The notes below the pieces were generated by a model. It was not told the origin of the DNA and did not search any database. It saw only the letters and a list, made by a program, of their open reading frames with translations. A stretch of DNA of 64,000 nt from Cunninghamella blakesleeana (taxonomy: Eukaryota > Mucoromycota > Mucoromycetes > Mucorales > Cunninghamellaceae), in assembly GCA_017871115.1 (NCBI GenBank), contig JAFCIZ010000007.1:2914001-2978000 (forward strand). Direction: 5' to 3'. Made by a program: the position numbers and the translations under genes. Positions 1-13,096 of the stretch are shown here, piece after piece. The stretch's first letter is position 1. Each line of letters opens with the position of its first letter.

Positions 1-801
1 AAAACTCCAAGGTTTCTTCCAAGGGTAAGCGTTGGTACAAGGAAGTTGGTAACGGTTACAAGACCCCCAAGGAAGCCAAGTTCGGTTCTTATATTGACAA
101 GAAATGTCCTTTCGTTGGTGAAGTTAACATCCAAGGTCGTATCTTAACCGGTGTTGTTGCCTCTGCTAAGATGAAGCGTACCATCATCGTTCGTCGTGAT
201 TATCTCCACTACGTTCCCAAGTACAATCGTTATGAAAAACGTCACAAGAACATCCCTGCTCACATCTCTCCTGCTTTCAACAGTGTTAACATTGAAGCGT
301 AAGTTAATTAAAAAACAACTATTAAAAAAACACTTGATCAACTACCTTTCTATACTTTCATTTTACTCTGCTATATTTTATTCTCTTCTCTTATGAGATG
401 GATATAAAATATTATTTTCATTTTTTTCCTTCTTTTTCATAGTTAAATGCTGTTTTAAAAAAAGAAAACGGGATTATCTTTTGGGATGGATCTTTTGATT
501 TTTTTTTAATTCAGTGTTTATGGAAAAAAAGTTACAAAAAAAGTTATATTTATAACAAAAATGAAATGGATTAGGTAGTTGGTGAGGTGACGGCCTACCA
601 AGCCTTTGATATCCAAATATCGTGTGTATACTAATTACACATTTCGTCTTTATTTTTTATATTTATTTTATTAATATATATCTAAATAGTGGTGATATTG
701 TTACTATTGGTCAATGCCGTCCTCTTACTAAGACCGTTCGTTTCAACGTTCTCAAGGTCCAAAAGGCTAAGAGTGCTAACAAGTCTTTCTCCAAATTCTA
801 A
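1..801 (+). CDS. RPS11: 40S ribosomal protein uS17 (RPS11), 5'-truncated by the window edge
   Basis: Component of the small ribosomal subunit. The first visible exon (frame from base 3, ending at 298) encodes the eukaryotic uS17 core, including [20 protein letters not shown] and the following [20 protein letters not shown]. An intron of 391 nt (299-689, GTAAGT...TAG) follows. The last exon (690-801) gives [20 protein letters not shown] and ends in KSFSKF. The joint splits an Ala codon (GC|T) and keeps the frame. The start codon and perhaps 40-50 residues lie upstream of the window. Codon use is visibly more C-ending than in the neighbours, as expected of a highly expressed gene. The intron is unusually long and carries an rRNA-like segment, listed separately. 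Confidence 0.97.
566..614 (+). other. Small-subunit rRNA-like fragment inside the RPS11 intron
   Basis: In an otherwise A/T-tract intron, about 49 bases rich in G and C align by eye with the helix-11 region of bacterial/mitochondrial SSU rRNA: GATTAGGTAGTTGGTGAGG, then GTGACGGCCTACCAAGCC. The segment can form the expected TTGGT/ACCAA stem. The match is seen directly. The reading as a nuclear insert of mitochondrial rns (NUMT), or of bacterial 16S, is inference. An intronic ncRNA is the alternative, but I see no convincing C/D boxes. Confidence 0.55.
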
Positions 802-1190
802 ATTAGTTTAGATTATTAATTTTTTTTTATTCATACAATAATAAAAATTTATATCATTTTGTAAAAAAAAATCATGATTATTTATTCTATAGTTGATAAA
901 AGTTAAAATAAGTTTATTTAATACTTTAGTGAAAAAAAAATCAGTTTATTAAAAATATATTTGGTGTGTAAAAAATATTAAATTTTTAATTTTTTAAACT
1001 CAATTTTTTTATAAAAACCAATTTTGGGAAAAGCAATTTTTATTCCTTTCTCTTTTCTTTCTACTCTTTTTAAAGCTTCACACTCCTTTATTCTACCTTA
1101 TTAGAAATATATATATATATATATTTGAAATAAAGGGTCTTTCTCATTTATATGTTAATATATCCTTTATTTTAATACTATTATAAAATA
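802..1190. other. Intergenic spacer, RPS11 to CH/GAS2 gene
   Basis: AT-rich sequence with A- and T-tracts. An (AT)n run at about 1108-1123 and pyrimidine-rich stretches at about 1040-1100 precede the next start codon and may be its core promoter. No gene was seen. Confidence 0.5.
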
Positions 1191-4100
1191 ATGAATGCTT
1201 CACCTTCATCTATACCAATAGCAACAAATGCAGCAGAAGGAATGAATACACTTCGAGAATATCAATTAAACTTTACAAATACTTCACTCTCTATATCTTT
1301 AAATATAACAACTATTTTAACATGGATTAAAAAAGAGCTTGAAGAATATATAGAACAAGAAAAGATACCAAGTATAATAGATTTAGAAACCAGCTTCAGT
1401 GATGGGAGAGCGTTGTTATGTTTGGCTCATAAACATTTTCCAACAGCTACTGAAGACACGTTGTGGTTAGCTTTCTTAGATAATGATAATAAGAACGATA
1501 ATGAACGAAATAGCTATGTATATCAATTATTTCAAGAAAGGTTAAATATTATATCACCATTAACAACCGATCCTATTACACCTATACCTTTATATATTGC
1601 AAAAATTCGCCAGGCTATTTTATTATTAAATTCTGAAACAGCTACAACAAAAAAAAATAATTCTCACTCTCCTCTTCTTCTAGATAAGAATGATATTTGG
1701 TCAAAACATACCCAAGAAGTTTTAATGAATATTCAGCTTGTTAAACAACAATTACAAGATCTTACTTTTCATCCTTCTACTTCTGCTTCTATTGACAGCA
1801 GCAGCAACGAAAATAATAATAGTAGTATTAGTATGAAAACTGATGGTGATGATGATAATGATAATGAAATAGGTTTAGATCAGGGTACAAATATTATTGT
1901 TGAAAACCAAACAGAATCATGTGATAATGATAAAAAAGATTCTAATCAATTCAAAACACAAACAAACAATAATAGCAATGGATGGGAAGAAGACCTAGCC
2001 ATCATGGAACAGCAATTATTAAATTTAGATTGCATTTTAAGCGACTTTCATGATTGGGTTAATAAAAATATGGATATATACGACGATAATAATCATAATA
2101 ATGATAATGAAACAATGAATTTGGAACAAGAAAAAAATAGACGCTTAGAATACATCCAGGTACATCATAAACACTTGCATAGATAAAAAAAAAATAAAAA
2201 AATTAAAGTTATTAACTTTAATTTTTTCTCTTTTTATTATATACATTAATGATATTATTATTTAGATGGTAGATGTTGCTTATAAAGCATTACAAGATTA
2301 TTTGAATAATGATCAGCACGTATTAGCAGTGTTTAGAAAGCGTGCTCATTTCACTCAGGCAACAGCACCTATTAGACAAGATTTAGAATGGGTTCAAGCA
2401 GAAATGTTAAAAACAACAACGACAGATCAAGGCATTCAGGAGCTGGAATCACGTGTAAATCATGCAGGTACTTTATTAAATCAATTAATACAGCAGTACC
2501 AGCATAACAGAAATAATGACGATAATGAATATATTGATAGAAACAATACCATGATTGAAGACAAGCATTATTTACAACAGGAGCAAGATCATTCACAATT
2601 TTTGTATAATTCAGATATCAATGCACTTGTTAAAAAATATCATTTAGTTCGATCTTGGGTAGCTGATGTACGTGTTTGGTTTGTGGAAGCCCAAAGGATT
2701 CGACATTGGATTGAAGAAAGGATTGACAAATTGGAGAATGCAAATATACCTGATGGCATTCAAGACACTGACTTGACAATCACTTTTGATGAAGTCAATC
2801 AATTGTATACTATGCATGAACTTATGGAAAAAGAAGTGGAACAATTTGACAAAGAAGATATGTCTAGATTACGGACCCATGTAAAGGATTTAACAACTAT
2901 TACTACAAAAGATAAGGATTTAAGGTACACACATACATATGTATATATTTATAAAAGCATAACCAAACAATTAATAGTTGATAATTTATGTATACTATTT
3001 TTTTTTCTTTTTTTGATAATAGTCCTGCTGATACAACTACTATTGAAATCACTTTTACAACTTTAACAATTTTGGATCGATTAATGTTTAAACTTCGTCA
3101 ACGATCTTATGATTTACAAGTGTTAAAGCTTCGTGTACTTTGGGAAAATGAATATTTCTTAACAAATGACTGGATTAATCGTATATCAAATCAAGTAGAA
3201 TACTTTATTGAAAATGAAGGGCGCTGGCAAAATGAAGATGATGAGCAAGACAACTTTATAGAAAATAAGGAACTTAGACATGCACTAAAAATGGCGGTTA
3301 TTGATAAATTATTAGATTTTGAAATGAAAGTGTCAACGTTTGATCAAGGTCAATTTACAAATACTATAACAGCTTATGAAGAATTTGATAATGAATCTAG
3401 AATTGAGTTACCAACTCATCTGGAATCTCGCCAAGTAGGTATAGAAGAATCATTTGAAGCGTTAGTTAATCGTGTCTCCTTTGCTAGAAAGGTAGTAGAG
3501 CAATATTTGGCTATGGCAGAATTTATGGATCATTATGATCAACTTTATTACAGACAAGGTGAAGAATTACGTGAAAAATTATACATGTCCACCAATAAAT
3601 CTTATGGTCTTTTCTTAGATCTTCAACTTCATCAATTGAATATGAGTCAGCAACAGCAATTGGATTTATTAAATGATGCCCCTTTCATACATCAGCATAA
3701 TGAATTTCAGGAGCAGGTGATTCAAATTATTACAGAAACAGCTGAAAATATTCCATATACTGAAACAAATACTTCGTCCACTCATCAGCAGGAAATAAAT
3801 GATCTTGCTAATGATGTTATTCGTACAACTATTAAATCAAAATCTGATTCATTGATTAAGTTGGGTGAATTATTAGAGCAATTATTAAGTCAATACCAAC
3901 AAGCAATTAAATGGTACAATAATATCAATTCTACTTTTACTGAAATTCAGTCTGTTAATAAAATGATTGAAGATGATACAAAAATGGCTGGTTCGCTTTG
4001 TGATAAAATTGCAGACACTTTTGGTGATCATACTGTACAATTAACAGAGCATATTTTAAGTGATGGTACTCTTATTATTCAAGACGACTATAATAAATCA

Positions 4101-7100
4101 ATTCAACAGTTAGGTATTAAACTTGAAGATTATCGACATCGACTTGAGATAGTCACAAATAATCAATTCATACTTTTACAGCAGTATCCTGATACATTGG
4201 CACCTTCATCGCCTTTTTTGACACCCATAATAGATTCTACTAAATATATCGAAAGTGATTTAAATGCAGCAAAAGAAAATTTAGATTTATTTACTTCTAT
4301 ATTAAAACAATGTAGAGAATCTTCATCTATCGCTTCTTTACGTTATTCATGGGAACAGCATTTTAATGATATTTTACACTGTGTTCAAAAACATCAACAA
4401 ACCTGTCATCAAATTATTTTAAATTCATCATGGACGATTGAAGATCAATTAGATGATTCATCTCTATTATTACTAGAAAATCAATGGGGTAAATTTAAAA
4501 ATGAATCTATGATAGTCCTTCACGATTCTTTTGATGAATTAATCACATTTAACAATACAATTGACCATAATATTATGTCTCTCTCACATTGGAAACAACA
4601 GCAACAAAGACAGCATGATCTATTTTCTAAAATATCTCAATTGGACAGCTTTATTTTGGCTTCAAGAAAATTAATGGAGCGTTATAAATCATTTAATACA
4701 TTTTTATCAAGCTCAACTGATTTACAAGAAAAGATAGATCAATCTGTTAATGGTTTACAACAAAGAGTTCTTAGTAGTAATGTTGATTTAGAACATTTAC
4801 AAGTCAATAAAAGGATAGATACTATATCAGTTGAAGAAGCAAAACATATACTGGACAAGTTATGGTCTCAATGGTTATTTTCTGAAGATACCCATTCCAT
4901 TGAAACAATACTGCTCAAAAAAAAAGAAAATGAAGATGCTATTGCCGACAATGATGATAGTACAACTATTTCTGAAGATATAATATCTTGCAGTGGAAGG
5001 ATACATAAAGAAGCAAACGAAAGATATGAACAATTGAAATCAAATATATATACGTTGCAAAAATGGGTAAATGCTGATGAAGAATCTAGTCAACTTAGGG
5101 AAAAAGTGATTTACTGGAATGGAAAAGTAGATACTTTAAATGATGAAATGGTATCACATTTGGAAGCTTTGGAAATAGATAAAAAAAACTTATTGGCACT
5201 TCTTCGAAGCTCTACTTATGTTTTGGATAATAAATTATTTAATAGCTCAACGAAAAAAGAGAAAGTAAATAATATTAATGTTTTAATGGAACAATGGTTA
5301 CATGACGACTATAATGCATTGGCTTTACAAGGTGAAGAAATTAAAAACCAGATACATATATTATATGATGAACTTGGTGACATTAGTAACACAAAAGACC
5401 TTGGTATAATGATAAGATACGGCTCTATACAACAAACTTTAGATGAATCTTATAATAAATGTAAAATAGACTTACAAACTTGTGTCTCTGAAGTACGCCA
5501 TTCGATAAATATATACGACCAGCGCTCTACTTGGGAAGCAAATTGGACTGATCTTTATCAATTGACACATTCACTACAAGAACGTTTAATTGTAGTATCT
5601 GATAAAAAAAGGCAATGGGTAAAGTTGGCAGTGACAGCAGCAAAAAATCAAACAGTCATATCTTTGGATAAATTGTACAATGACACAGCTGATTTATCAA
5701 ATATTTTAAATGACTTAAAAAATCATTTTAATAAAAACAATTCTAATGATAATAATCCTTACGTAAATGAAACAAATGATTACAACACCATGTATCAACT
5801 TTACAAGCAAGCAGCTGGTATACCCATTACTAATTTATCTTTACCAATGGATATTATTAATAAACGTATTGAATGGCAAACCTTGGTTGATTCAAATAAT
5901 AAAGCAGCTGATCAACTTGATAGTGGTATAAAATGGCTTGGTTCATGGGCAGAATGGTCAAGTAAAATAGATCAACAAATCGATGTGTGGAGATCATTTA
6001 CGAATGGTTTAGTTCATTTTATTGAACAAGATGCAAAATGGCATGGTTCTAATGTAAGCACTTCCGAGTTAATCGATTCAAGTGATCATTTTGACAATAA
6101 ATTAAATGATTTACAGCGCCATGGTGATATACTACGTGAAGATATGCACTCTATGCTAAGTAGTTTTGATTGTTGGAAAAGAAATAATGAAATTGATATG
6201 AATGATAATAATGACGATATGGTGAATGGATTAGATGTCATACAAGAAAAAATAAATAAATTAAAAGATGAAGATGCTACAATACAAGCTCTTTTCTCTT
6301 TTGCTTTCGATATTTTACACCATCGTTACCAAATGGAGAAATGGCTCAATGACGTTTTAACTTTAGAAAAGCAAGGCGAAATGGCAAAATCTATTTTATT
6401 AAAGGATACTAATGAAGCCAACAATAACGACAGTATTATTGATAAAAATCCACAAAGTTTAGTTTCAATCTATGATGAACAATTGTCACTCATATGTAAT
6501 GATAAATTAAATTTTGACTATCCTATTCAACCTCAAATAATTCAACAAAAATTATCAATTTATAATACTATTGATGAATATAATCAAAATAACAATAGAA
6601 ATTCTACTAGATCAACGAATGAATCCATACGCCAATTTACATGTGCAAAAATGGATCAACTTAAAGATTTATCTATTTCTTTACATGATATTATGAATGC
6701 TAATGAAAGATCATCAAGAATGAAAGCATTGGTGGAGGGTCATATAAAGAAAGTAGCAGAGGCTCAACATTGGTCTGAAACAATGCGTCATCAACTTCAA
6801 GATATAGTTAAGATGGATATACCTATAGAAGATAATGATGATGCTGATCATGATATTACAATAGTCAGCAATTTGAATATAAAAATAATGAAGTTAAATG
6901 AATTGGATACTATGATCAATGTCTATGCTAACACAAATTATAACAGCTTAAAGGATTCAGCAAAGCAATGTATTGTAGCGATTGAAAACGAAAAAAAGCA
7001 GTTTGACTTTGATACTCAAAAAATAGATGATCAACTTATAGATCGCATTAAAGCAGTAGATCTTGGTTTAGAAAATCACTGGCAATTACTTTTGGAAGAT

Positions 7101-10100
7101 TTAAGTAGAAATCAAACCTTATTAAAAGATTCATATCACCAAGCTAAAATTAAAAATTGGGAAAGAAAGATCACTGATAAATACAATTCTATTGAACATC
7201 AACTGCTTACTAAAATGGAAGAACTGGATAATGACAATAATAATCATGCAGTCATTACTGCTGATGTGAATGAACAACTAAAACAACTACAAGATGAACT
7301 TAACTTAATTTCATCTACAGAATTAAAACAACTACAAGAATTAGTTTATTCTCATATTGGTGAAGAAGATGGCAATAATAATAATAACAATTTACCACCA
7401 TTGGAAAATTTGAAGAGTAAACACCAGCTATTAGAAAATCGCATACAAATCATTTTAAACAAAGCTCGTCTTCAACAATGGATTCATAATTATAAACAAC
7501 TGACAGATACATTATTAAATTATATGGATGATTCTAAAAATCAACTATATTCCTTATGTAACAATTATGGGTCACTTCAAGGGGAGTTAGACTTAAAAGC
7601 TGATCAATATCAAATTATGCAATTCAAGTCTGACTATGATAATATAATAAAAAGTTTGAAAGATCATGATAATTTGTTGGAAAATGAAAAAAAGTTATTT
7701 TCTTCCTCTCGATCAGTATTTAACGAATTGTTACAGGATAATATCAATAGCGACAATATTCAAAAAAAACTTAGTCTGATAGATACCCAAAATCATCTTG
7801 TCGAATCTAAAAAGAAGGAGTTAGATGGAGATATTGGCAATTCAAACATTTGTTATCAAATCCTCTCTCAATGGTATGATTTATACTCTACATCATTTTC
7901 TCAAGCATCTTCAGCAATGGATAAATTACAAAACTTACTTGACTCTGGGAATGAAAATATAACTGGTGAAAAGTCAGAGATCAATAACCAACTGGAGCAT
8001 ATTAATAAAATGATATCAGCTGATATAATAAGTGACGTCAATAAATTAAATCAATACGTAGATGAAAACAATAGTAAAAATATTGTAGCTACTAATGAAA
8101 TAAATAACACCACTTTCCAGCGGCGATATACAGAACTTATAAATCGTTTGAAACTAATTGAAGATCAAATCATCAAAAAGAAAGAAATTCTACAATTACA
8201 GCATAATTATCAACTATGCCAAGATTTATTAGAACAGATCAAATCCATAGGAAAAAATGAAATATCAAAATTGGATTTACAATATAAATCATGGAAATCT
8301 TACGATTTGAATAAAAACGATAGTAGTGATGAAGATATGATGAAAAATGTAGCCTCTATTTTTGAATTTGGTATGGATCATTATTTACAAGCTGCAAAGG
8401 AAATAACATCAAGTGAACAAAAACTTCAACATGTGGCTAAGAATGATATACAGCATTTGATAGAAAAGGCAAAATCTCTGAACCTTCCAGAAAAGGATAT
8501 CATGGAGATGGATCACGCTTGCCAAATGATGCTGAAGGATTGGCATGGACTTATCAAACAAAATCACTTGATCATTGATACTGTACGTCGTTCTTTAGGT
8601 CTTAAAAAGAGTGCTGATAATATTATACCATGGCTAAAGCAATTTTACAATGCAGTCGACACAACTTTTAGCGATATAAATAAAAATAATAGTAATGTTA
8701 ATAGTGATATTGATTTGGATATGAATGTTAATCATCTGGAAGATGAAATTGAAAACTTGGATAGCAAATTAAATGGATTTAAATCAATCATCACTTCGTT
8801 TAAAGACATGAATCAAGCTATACAGATTCTTCCTGAAATTCCTATAAAGAAAAACAACGGTCAATCTGATAGTGAAATAGACAATGAAGTACAACCTTAC
8901 TGGAAAGAGTTAGCACAATTCTTATTTGAAAGTGTGATCCAGCAATGGGAGCAATCACAGTCTCATTTAGAAGACTGTAAGAAAAGAACCGGTCAAACAC
9001 AAAATGCATCTATGGTAACACGTAAAGTTCGACATATGAAGTCAATTTTAAATATCTACAAATCTAAACTGGAACAATTGGAAAAAAGCAATCACCTAAA
9101 CACCTCCTTCTCTTCTACTACTACTAATGATGATAATGAAAATACAAGCTCAACTATGGTTTTGGATGATCAATTTAAAAAATTACCCAGAGAATTTAAC
9201 GTTAATTCGATGGAAAAAATCTTGGAAGTAATTGAAAATGAATTGATGGCACAATGGCAGCAACAGCATTTGGAATTGGATCAACTTATTCAACAGTATC
9301 AAGAATACATGAAGAACAATAGTAATGATAATGATAATGACGATAATATTACAGAATTCATTCAACAGCAGTATAAACTTGAACTTGAATACAATCAATT
9401 AATGGTTATGATTAAAGATACTCATGATTCAATCGTTCAAGATAAAACTATAGGGAAACATTTATGTTTAATGGATGATTTAAATCTATTATTTGATTCT
9501 ATGGATGAAGTTATTTCAAAGGCAGCTCCTCATCATAATGCAACAATAATGAACGAAAATAAATACAGTAAAGCTGAATTGCAAGCTAAACTCATTGAAT
9601 TAAATGCACGATTCCAATATTATGAAAATAATATTGAACAAAACTTAAATCAAATAGACCAACTTTGGAATACAATAGAGAACGACAATAATAAAAGATA
9701 TATAAGAGTAAGAAAAGTGATAGAAGGGTACAGTCAAATGCAAAAAATACGATGGAAAAAACTCACAGAACAAGTATATTCGCGTCAAAATGAATTAAAA
9801 AAATCGATGGATTTAACAGCAATAAATAAATCTGAAAAGGAATTAAGAACACGTAAATCATCAATACCAACACGTAAAGGGGCAGCTGCTTCACCTTCAA
9901 GATTATTATCGCCTTTAATAAAATCATCAAATTTAAGACAACCAAAACCAACACTCAGTAATAAATCAAGTTCATCTACATCCACATCTTCAACTACATC
10001 TTCATCAACATTAACAGTTGCGTCCCATCTATCTAATAATACGCCTTTACTTGGCCATCGATTAAGGACATATGCATCCTCATCATCATTATCTGCTTCT

Positions 10101-11069
10101 ATAAGTGCACCCAAGCAACCAAATTCAATAGCATCATCGTCATCTATACCAAGACCTACTGCGTCAAGCCAATTAAATAAGAAAAAATCAAAACCATCAT
10201 TAAAAACAGTTAATAATAATCATACTAGTGCATCTAAAAATCCAAATCGGTATGTAGCTCAACCTGGCAATTCTCTTGATATGGAAATTGGTAGGATTGT
10301 TAATGAAGCAGCTTTTAAAGTCACTGTCAAAATGGTACCTGGGGAAGTAGGAAGATATTGGTTTGGTGATGTGAATCCTAAATTAGTTTATTGTAGAGTA
10401 TTAAAAAGTAGAATGGTAATGGTACGTGTAGGTGGTGGATGGACAGAATTATCTCAATTTTTACGCGACCATGCCTTTTTAGAAAGTGAACTATTTATAC
10501 CCAAAAAACAATCGCAGCAGCATCAACAGTTTACACAAAAAACGAATTCGCCTATTCAAGAGGGATATTTAGAAGCGACAACTGCAAAACAAAAGCTATT
10601 AAGACAAAAAATGGAAGCATATGAACAACAGCAACAATTATCAGCATCATCTAATGGTTTATTAGCACCACCATCATCAACATATCCATCCATGAAACAA
10701 TCTAGATCAACACCATCATCTAGTTCATCATCGACCACAACATCATCATCTACTACAACAAATCGACAAAGAGGTTATAAAGAAGGTGATAAATTTTTTG
10801 CTGTGGACCGTCATGGAAACCAGCTTGAAGTGAAAATGACTAAATTTAAACAACAAGGAGGTAAATATATACATATATATACATATATATACATATATAT
10901 TAATATATCCAATAATTATTATAATAATAATTTTTTTAAAAAAAAGAAAGAGTAATGATAATAATAGCAACCACTCATTATATATATGTGTGTGTTTAAT
11001 TTTTTAGGTTCTTTACCTGCTTCTATAAAAAATAGAAGAAAGAAGAAATTGGATATTATTAACAGTTAG
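1191..11069 (+). CDS. Giant CH - spectrin-like coiled coil - GAS2 cytoskeletal linker (spectraplakin-like)
   Basis: Four exons: 1191-2159, 2266-2924, 3023-10860, 11008-11069, giving 3,175 residues. All three introns keep the frame. Residues about 36-150 form a calponin-homology domain (TILTWIKKELEEYIEQ, SFSDGRALLCLAHKHFP). About 2,700 residues of charged, Leu/Gln/Asn-rich helix follow, with spaced Trp residues as in spectrin-like repeats. A Ser/Thr-rich basic linker comes next, then a GAS2-related (GAR) domain at about 2963-3030 (VGRYWFGD, YCRVLKSRMVMVRVGGGW). CH domains bind actin and GAR domains bind microtubules, so a role as an actin-microtubule crosslinker is inferred. Animal spectraplakins have two CH domains; only one is visible here. 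The last exon is only 59 coding bases and encodes a basic tail. Confidence 0.85.
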
Positions 11070-11605
11070 AAGAAAATTTTGTATTTTTATTAGAATTGTA
11101 TTGTTATTGTAATTATTTATTTATTAACATATTTTAAATAGAGATAAATAAATAATATTGAGTGAGTGTAATTTTATTTATTTAATTTTAAATAACTTGC
11201 TTTTTTATTATATAAAAATATAAAAAAACAGTTTATTTTATACTATTTTTACGAAATATATTTTATATATCTCATTAAGTTTAATGTTAAAAAAAATAAT
11301 ATCTAAACTTATTGATAAAGCTTTTACATATTGCTATTTTTTTTTAAACTATAAAAAAGCACACTTTCATTTTGCATTAAATTTAACGACCAACTAATAT
11401 TTTAGTATCATTAACATATAATAATTTTGCATATACTATATGTTACCTATTTTAATTATATGTAATAGAAAAAAAGTATAGTATTCTTCTCAAAATACAA
11501 TTTCACTTTTATTTTTTTATTTTTTTTTTAAAGTGATATATATTTAAACACATGTATAAATCTGAAGGTAATGATGGTATAATCAATTTTAATTTGTAAA
11601 TAATT
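11070..11605. other. Convergent 3' intergenic region
   Basis: Lies between the stop codons of the CH/GAS2 gene (+) and the PPR gene (-). A/T-tract sequence with TTTATTT/AATAAA-like motifs that could serve as polyadenylation signals in both directions. No gene was seen. Confidence 0.5.
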
Positions 11606-13096
11606 TTATTCTATTTTATTATTGCTGTAGTTATTACTATTATCTAAATCATTACTAACTGACTGTCGTCTTAACTCTAATTTTTTTCTTTTTTTTTGAT
11701 TTTTCTTTTTTACAGAGATGATATATTTTCTTCTTTTTTGTTTAGAAGTTAATTTTACACTATTTGGTTGATGCGGATGTTGTTGTAATTGCGGTAGTTG
11801 GTTTTGTTGTTTTTCTTCTTGCTGTTGATGGTGATATTGATGGTAATGGTTATATAAAGACTTTAATAAGATTGACTTATAATTAGCACCTAATAAATGA
11901 GGAGCATAATAGCATAGTTCGTCTAAAAATAATTTTGCATTTGTATAATCATGTTGATCACATAAAGTTAAGGAGATTACACTCACCATGGATCGATCAG
12001 GTGTAATCTCTACTCGTTCCATTTCCTTTAATAGTTGAAGCATTTGATGGTAATCCTTTTGTTGTCGAGTAAGATGTAATAAGGTGGTATAAGTATAATT
12101 GGTAGGAGTACAGTGAGATTTTAATTCTTGATAGATCGCATAGGCTAATTCAGGATCATTTTGTTGAACACGCCAATGTATTAATGTATTATATAAAACA
12201 GTTGTTTTCGTTATTTTAAATTGTTGCATTTCTTGACAAAGTTTAATAATAATTTTAAATATTGTTGCTTTATCTTTTAATAATGATGATAGTTTGGACG
12301 TTGAAGAGTGATGGTTCTTTTTTATTTTTTTTTTATTTCCATTATTATCCTTATTATTCTTATTATTATGAACTTTAGTATAATATTGATGATTTGCACG
12401 AATAAGACAGTTGATTAACATGGTATACATATATCCAAGTTGATTGACTTGACGACGAGAAGGTGGGTGAAGTTTATAATACGCTATCAATGTGTCATGA
12501 AAAGTAAATAAACCTGATAAATGATTTTTTAAATACAAGACTCTTATTAATTGATGTAAAGCTTCTTGACTTGGTAATTTGCCATGAGCCTGCAAGTATT
12601 TAAGATAATACTGTAAACATAAATCCGCATTTCCCTGTTTAGCATAATATATCATAGCTATAGATGTTGATGCATCCCTCCTTTCCTTTTTATCCTTTTT
12701 ATGGCTGTTTTCTTCGTCTTTTGTTAAAGGAATAGATTGATCATAATTAGTAGCTGCTGTCGAAGATGTCATATCTATAAATGCAGAAGACTGCATTTGT
12801 TCCTGATCTTGGTGTTGTAAAGGCGATATAAATGATTGTGATGATATTAGCGAAGGAGAAGAGGAAGAATACATGCGTAAATACCCATATTTATTTTTGT
12901 TGGCATTTAAGATATATTTAGCTAATGTATTTCGTTGTGTATAATAATAATAATAATAATCAGTGCTTGTATGAAAACTGTGTCTCTGTTGTTTATATAA
13001 ATTGGCACACTTGTGACACTTTTGTGAATAAGACGATTGTTTTGAAATAAAAAACAAACTAGTAATAAAACGATCTAGCGATCTACCAGATAACAT
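11606..13096 (-). CDS. Pentatricopeptide-repeat (PPR) protein, probably mitochondrial
   Basis: Single exon, 496 residues from the Met at 13096 (MLSGRSLDRF). An in-frame ATG at 13162 would add a hydrophobic 22-residue leader and cannot be excluded. The N-terminus is rich in Arg, Ser and Tyr with few acids, consistent with a mitochondrial presequence. The middle and C-terminal parts carry helical-hairpin PPR units, for example TTVLYNTLIHWRVQQNDPEL followed by AYAIYQELKS, then TNYTYTTLLHLTRQQKDY with LLKEMERVEITPDRSM. PPR proteins bind organellar RNA and act in its processing or translation; the target is unknown. The C-terminal 70 residues are Gln/His-rich and then very basic (Lys/Arg), which is unusual for the repeats themselves. 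Asn-rich inserts break up the repeat array. Confidence 0.75.
   Translation of the reverse strand: MLSGRSLDRFITSLFFISKQSSYSQKCHKCANLYKQQRHSFHTSTDYYYYYYTQRNTLAKYILNANKNKYGYLRMYSSSSPSLISSQSFISPLQHQDQEQMQSSAFIDMTSSTAATNYDQSIPLTKDEENSHKKDKKERRDASTSIAMIYYAKQGNADLCLQYYLKYLQAHGKLPSQEALHQLIRVLYLKNHLSGLFTFHDTLIAYYKLHPPSRRQVNQLGYMYTMLINCLIRANHQYYTKVHNNKNNKDNNGNKKKIKKNHHSSTSKLSSLLKDKATIFKIIIKLCQEMQQFKITKTTVLYNTLIHWRVQQNDPELAYAIYQELKSHCTPTNYTYTTLLHLTRQQKDYHQMLQLLKEMERVEITPDRSMVSVISLTLCDQHDYTNAKLFLDELCYYAPHLLGANYKSILLKSLYNHYHQYHHQQQEEKQQNQLPQLQQHPHQPNSVKLTSKQKRRKYIISVKKKNQKKRKKLELRRQSVSNDLDNSNNYSNNKIE

Noticed and set aside
196..396. Open frames overlapping the first RPS11 exon
   Set aside because: They read the ribosomal protein sequence out of frame or run into the intron; the uS17 frame is unambiguous.
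9763..10114. Antisense frames in the GAS2 gene 3' half
   Set aside because: Low-complexity shadows of Ser/Asn codons in the CH/GAS2 gene.
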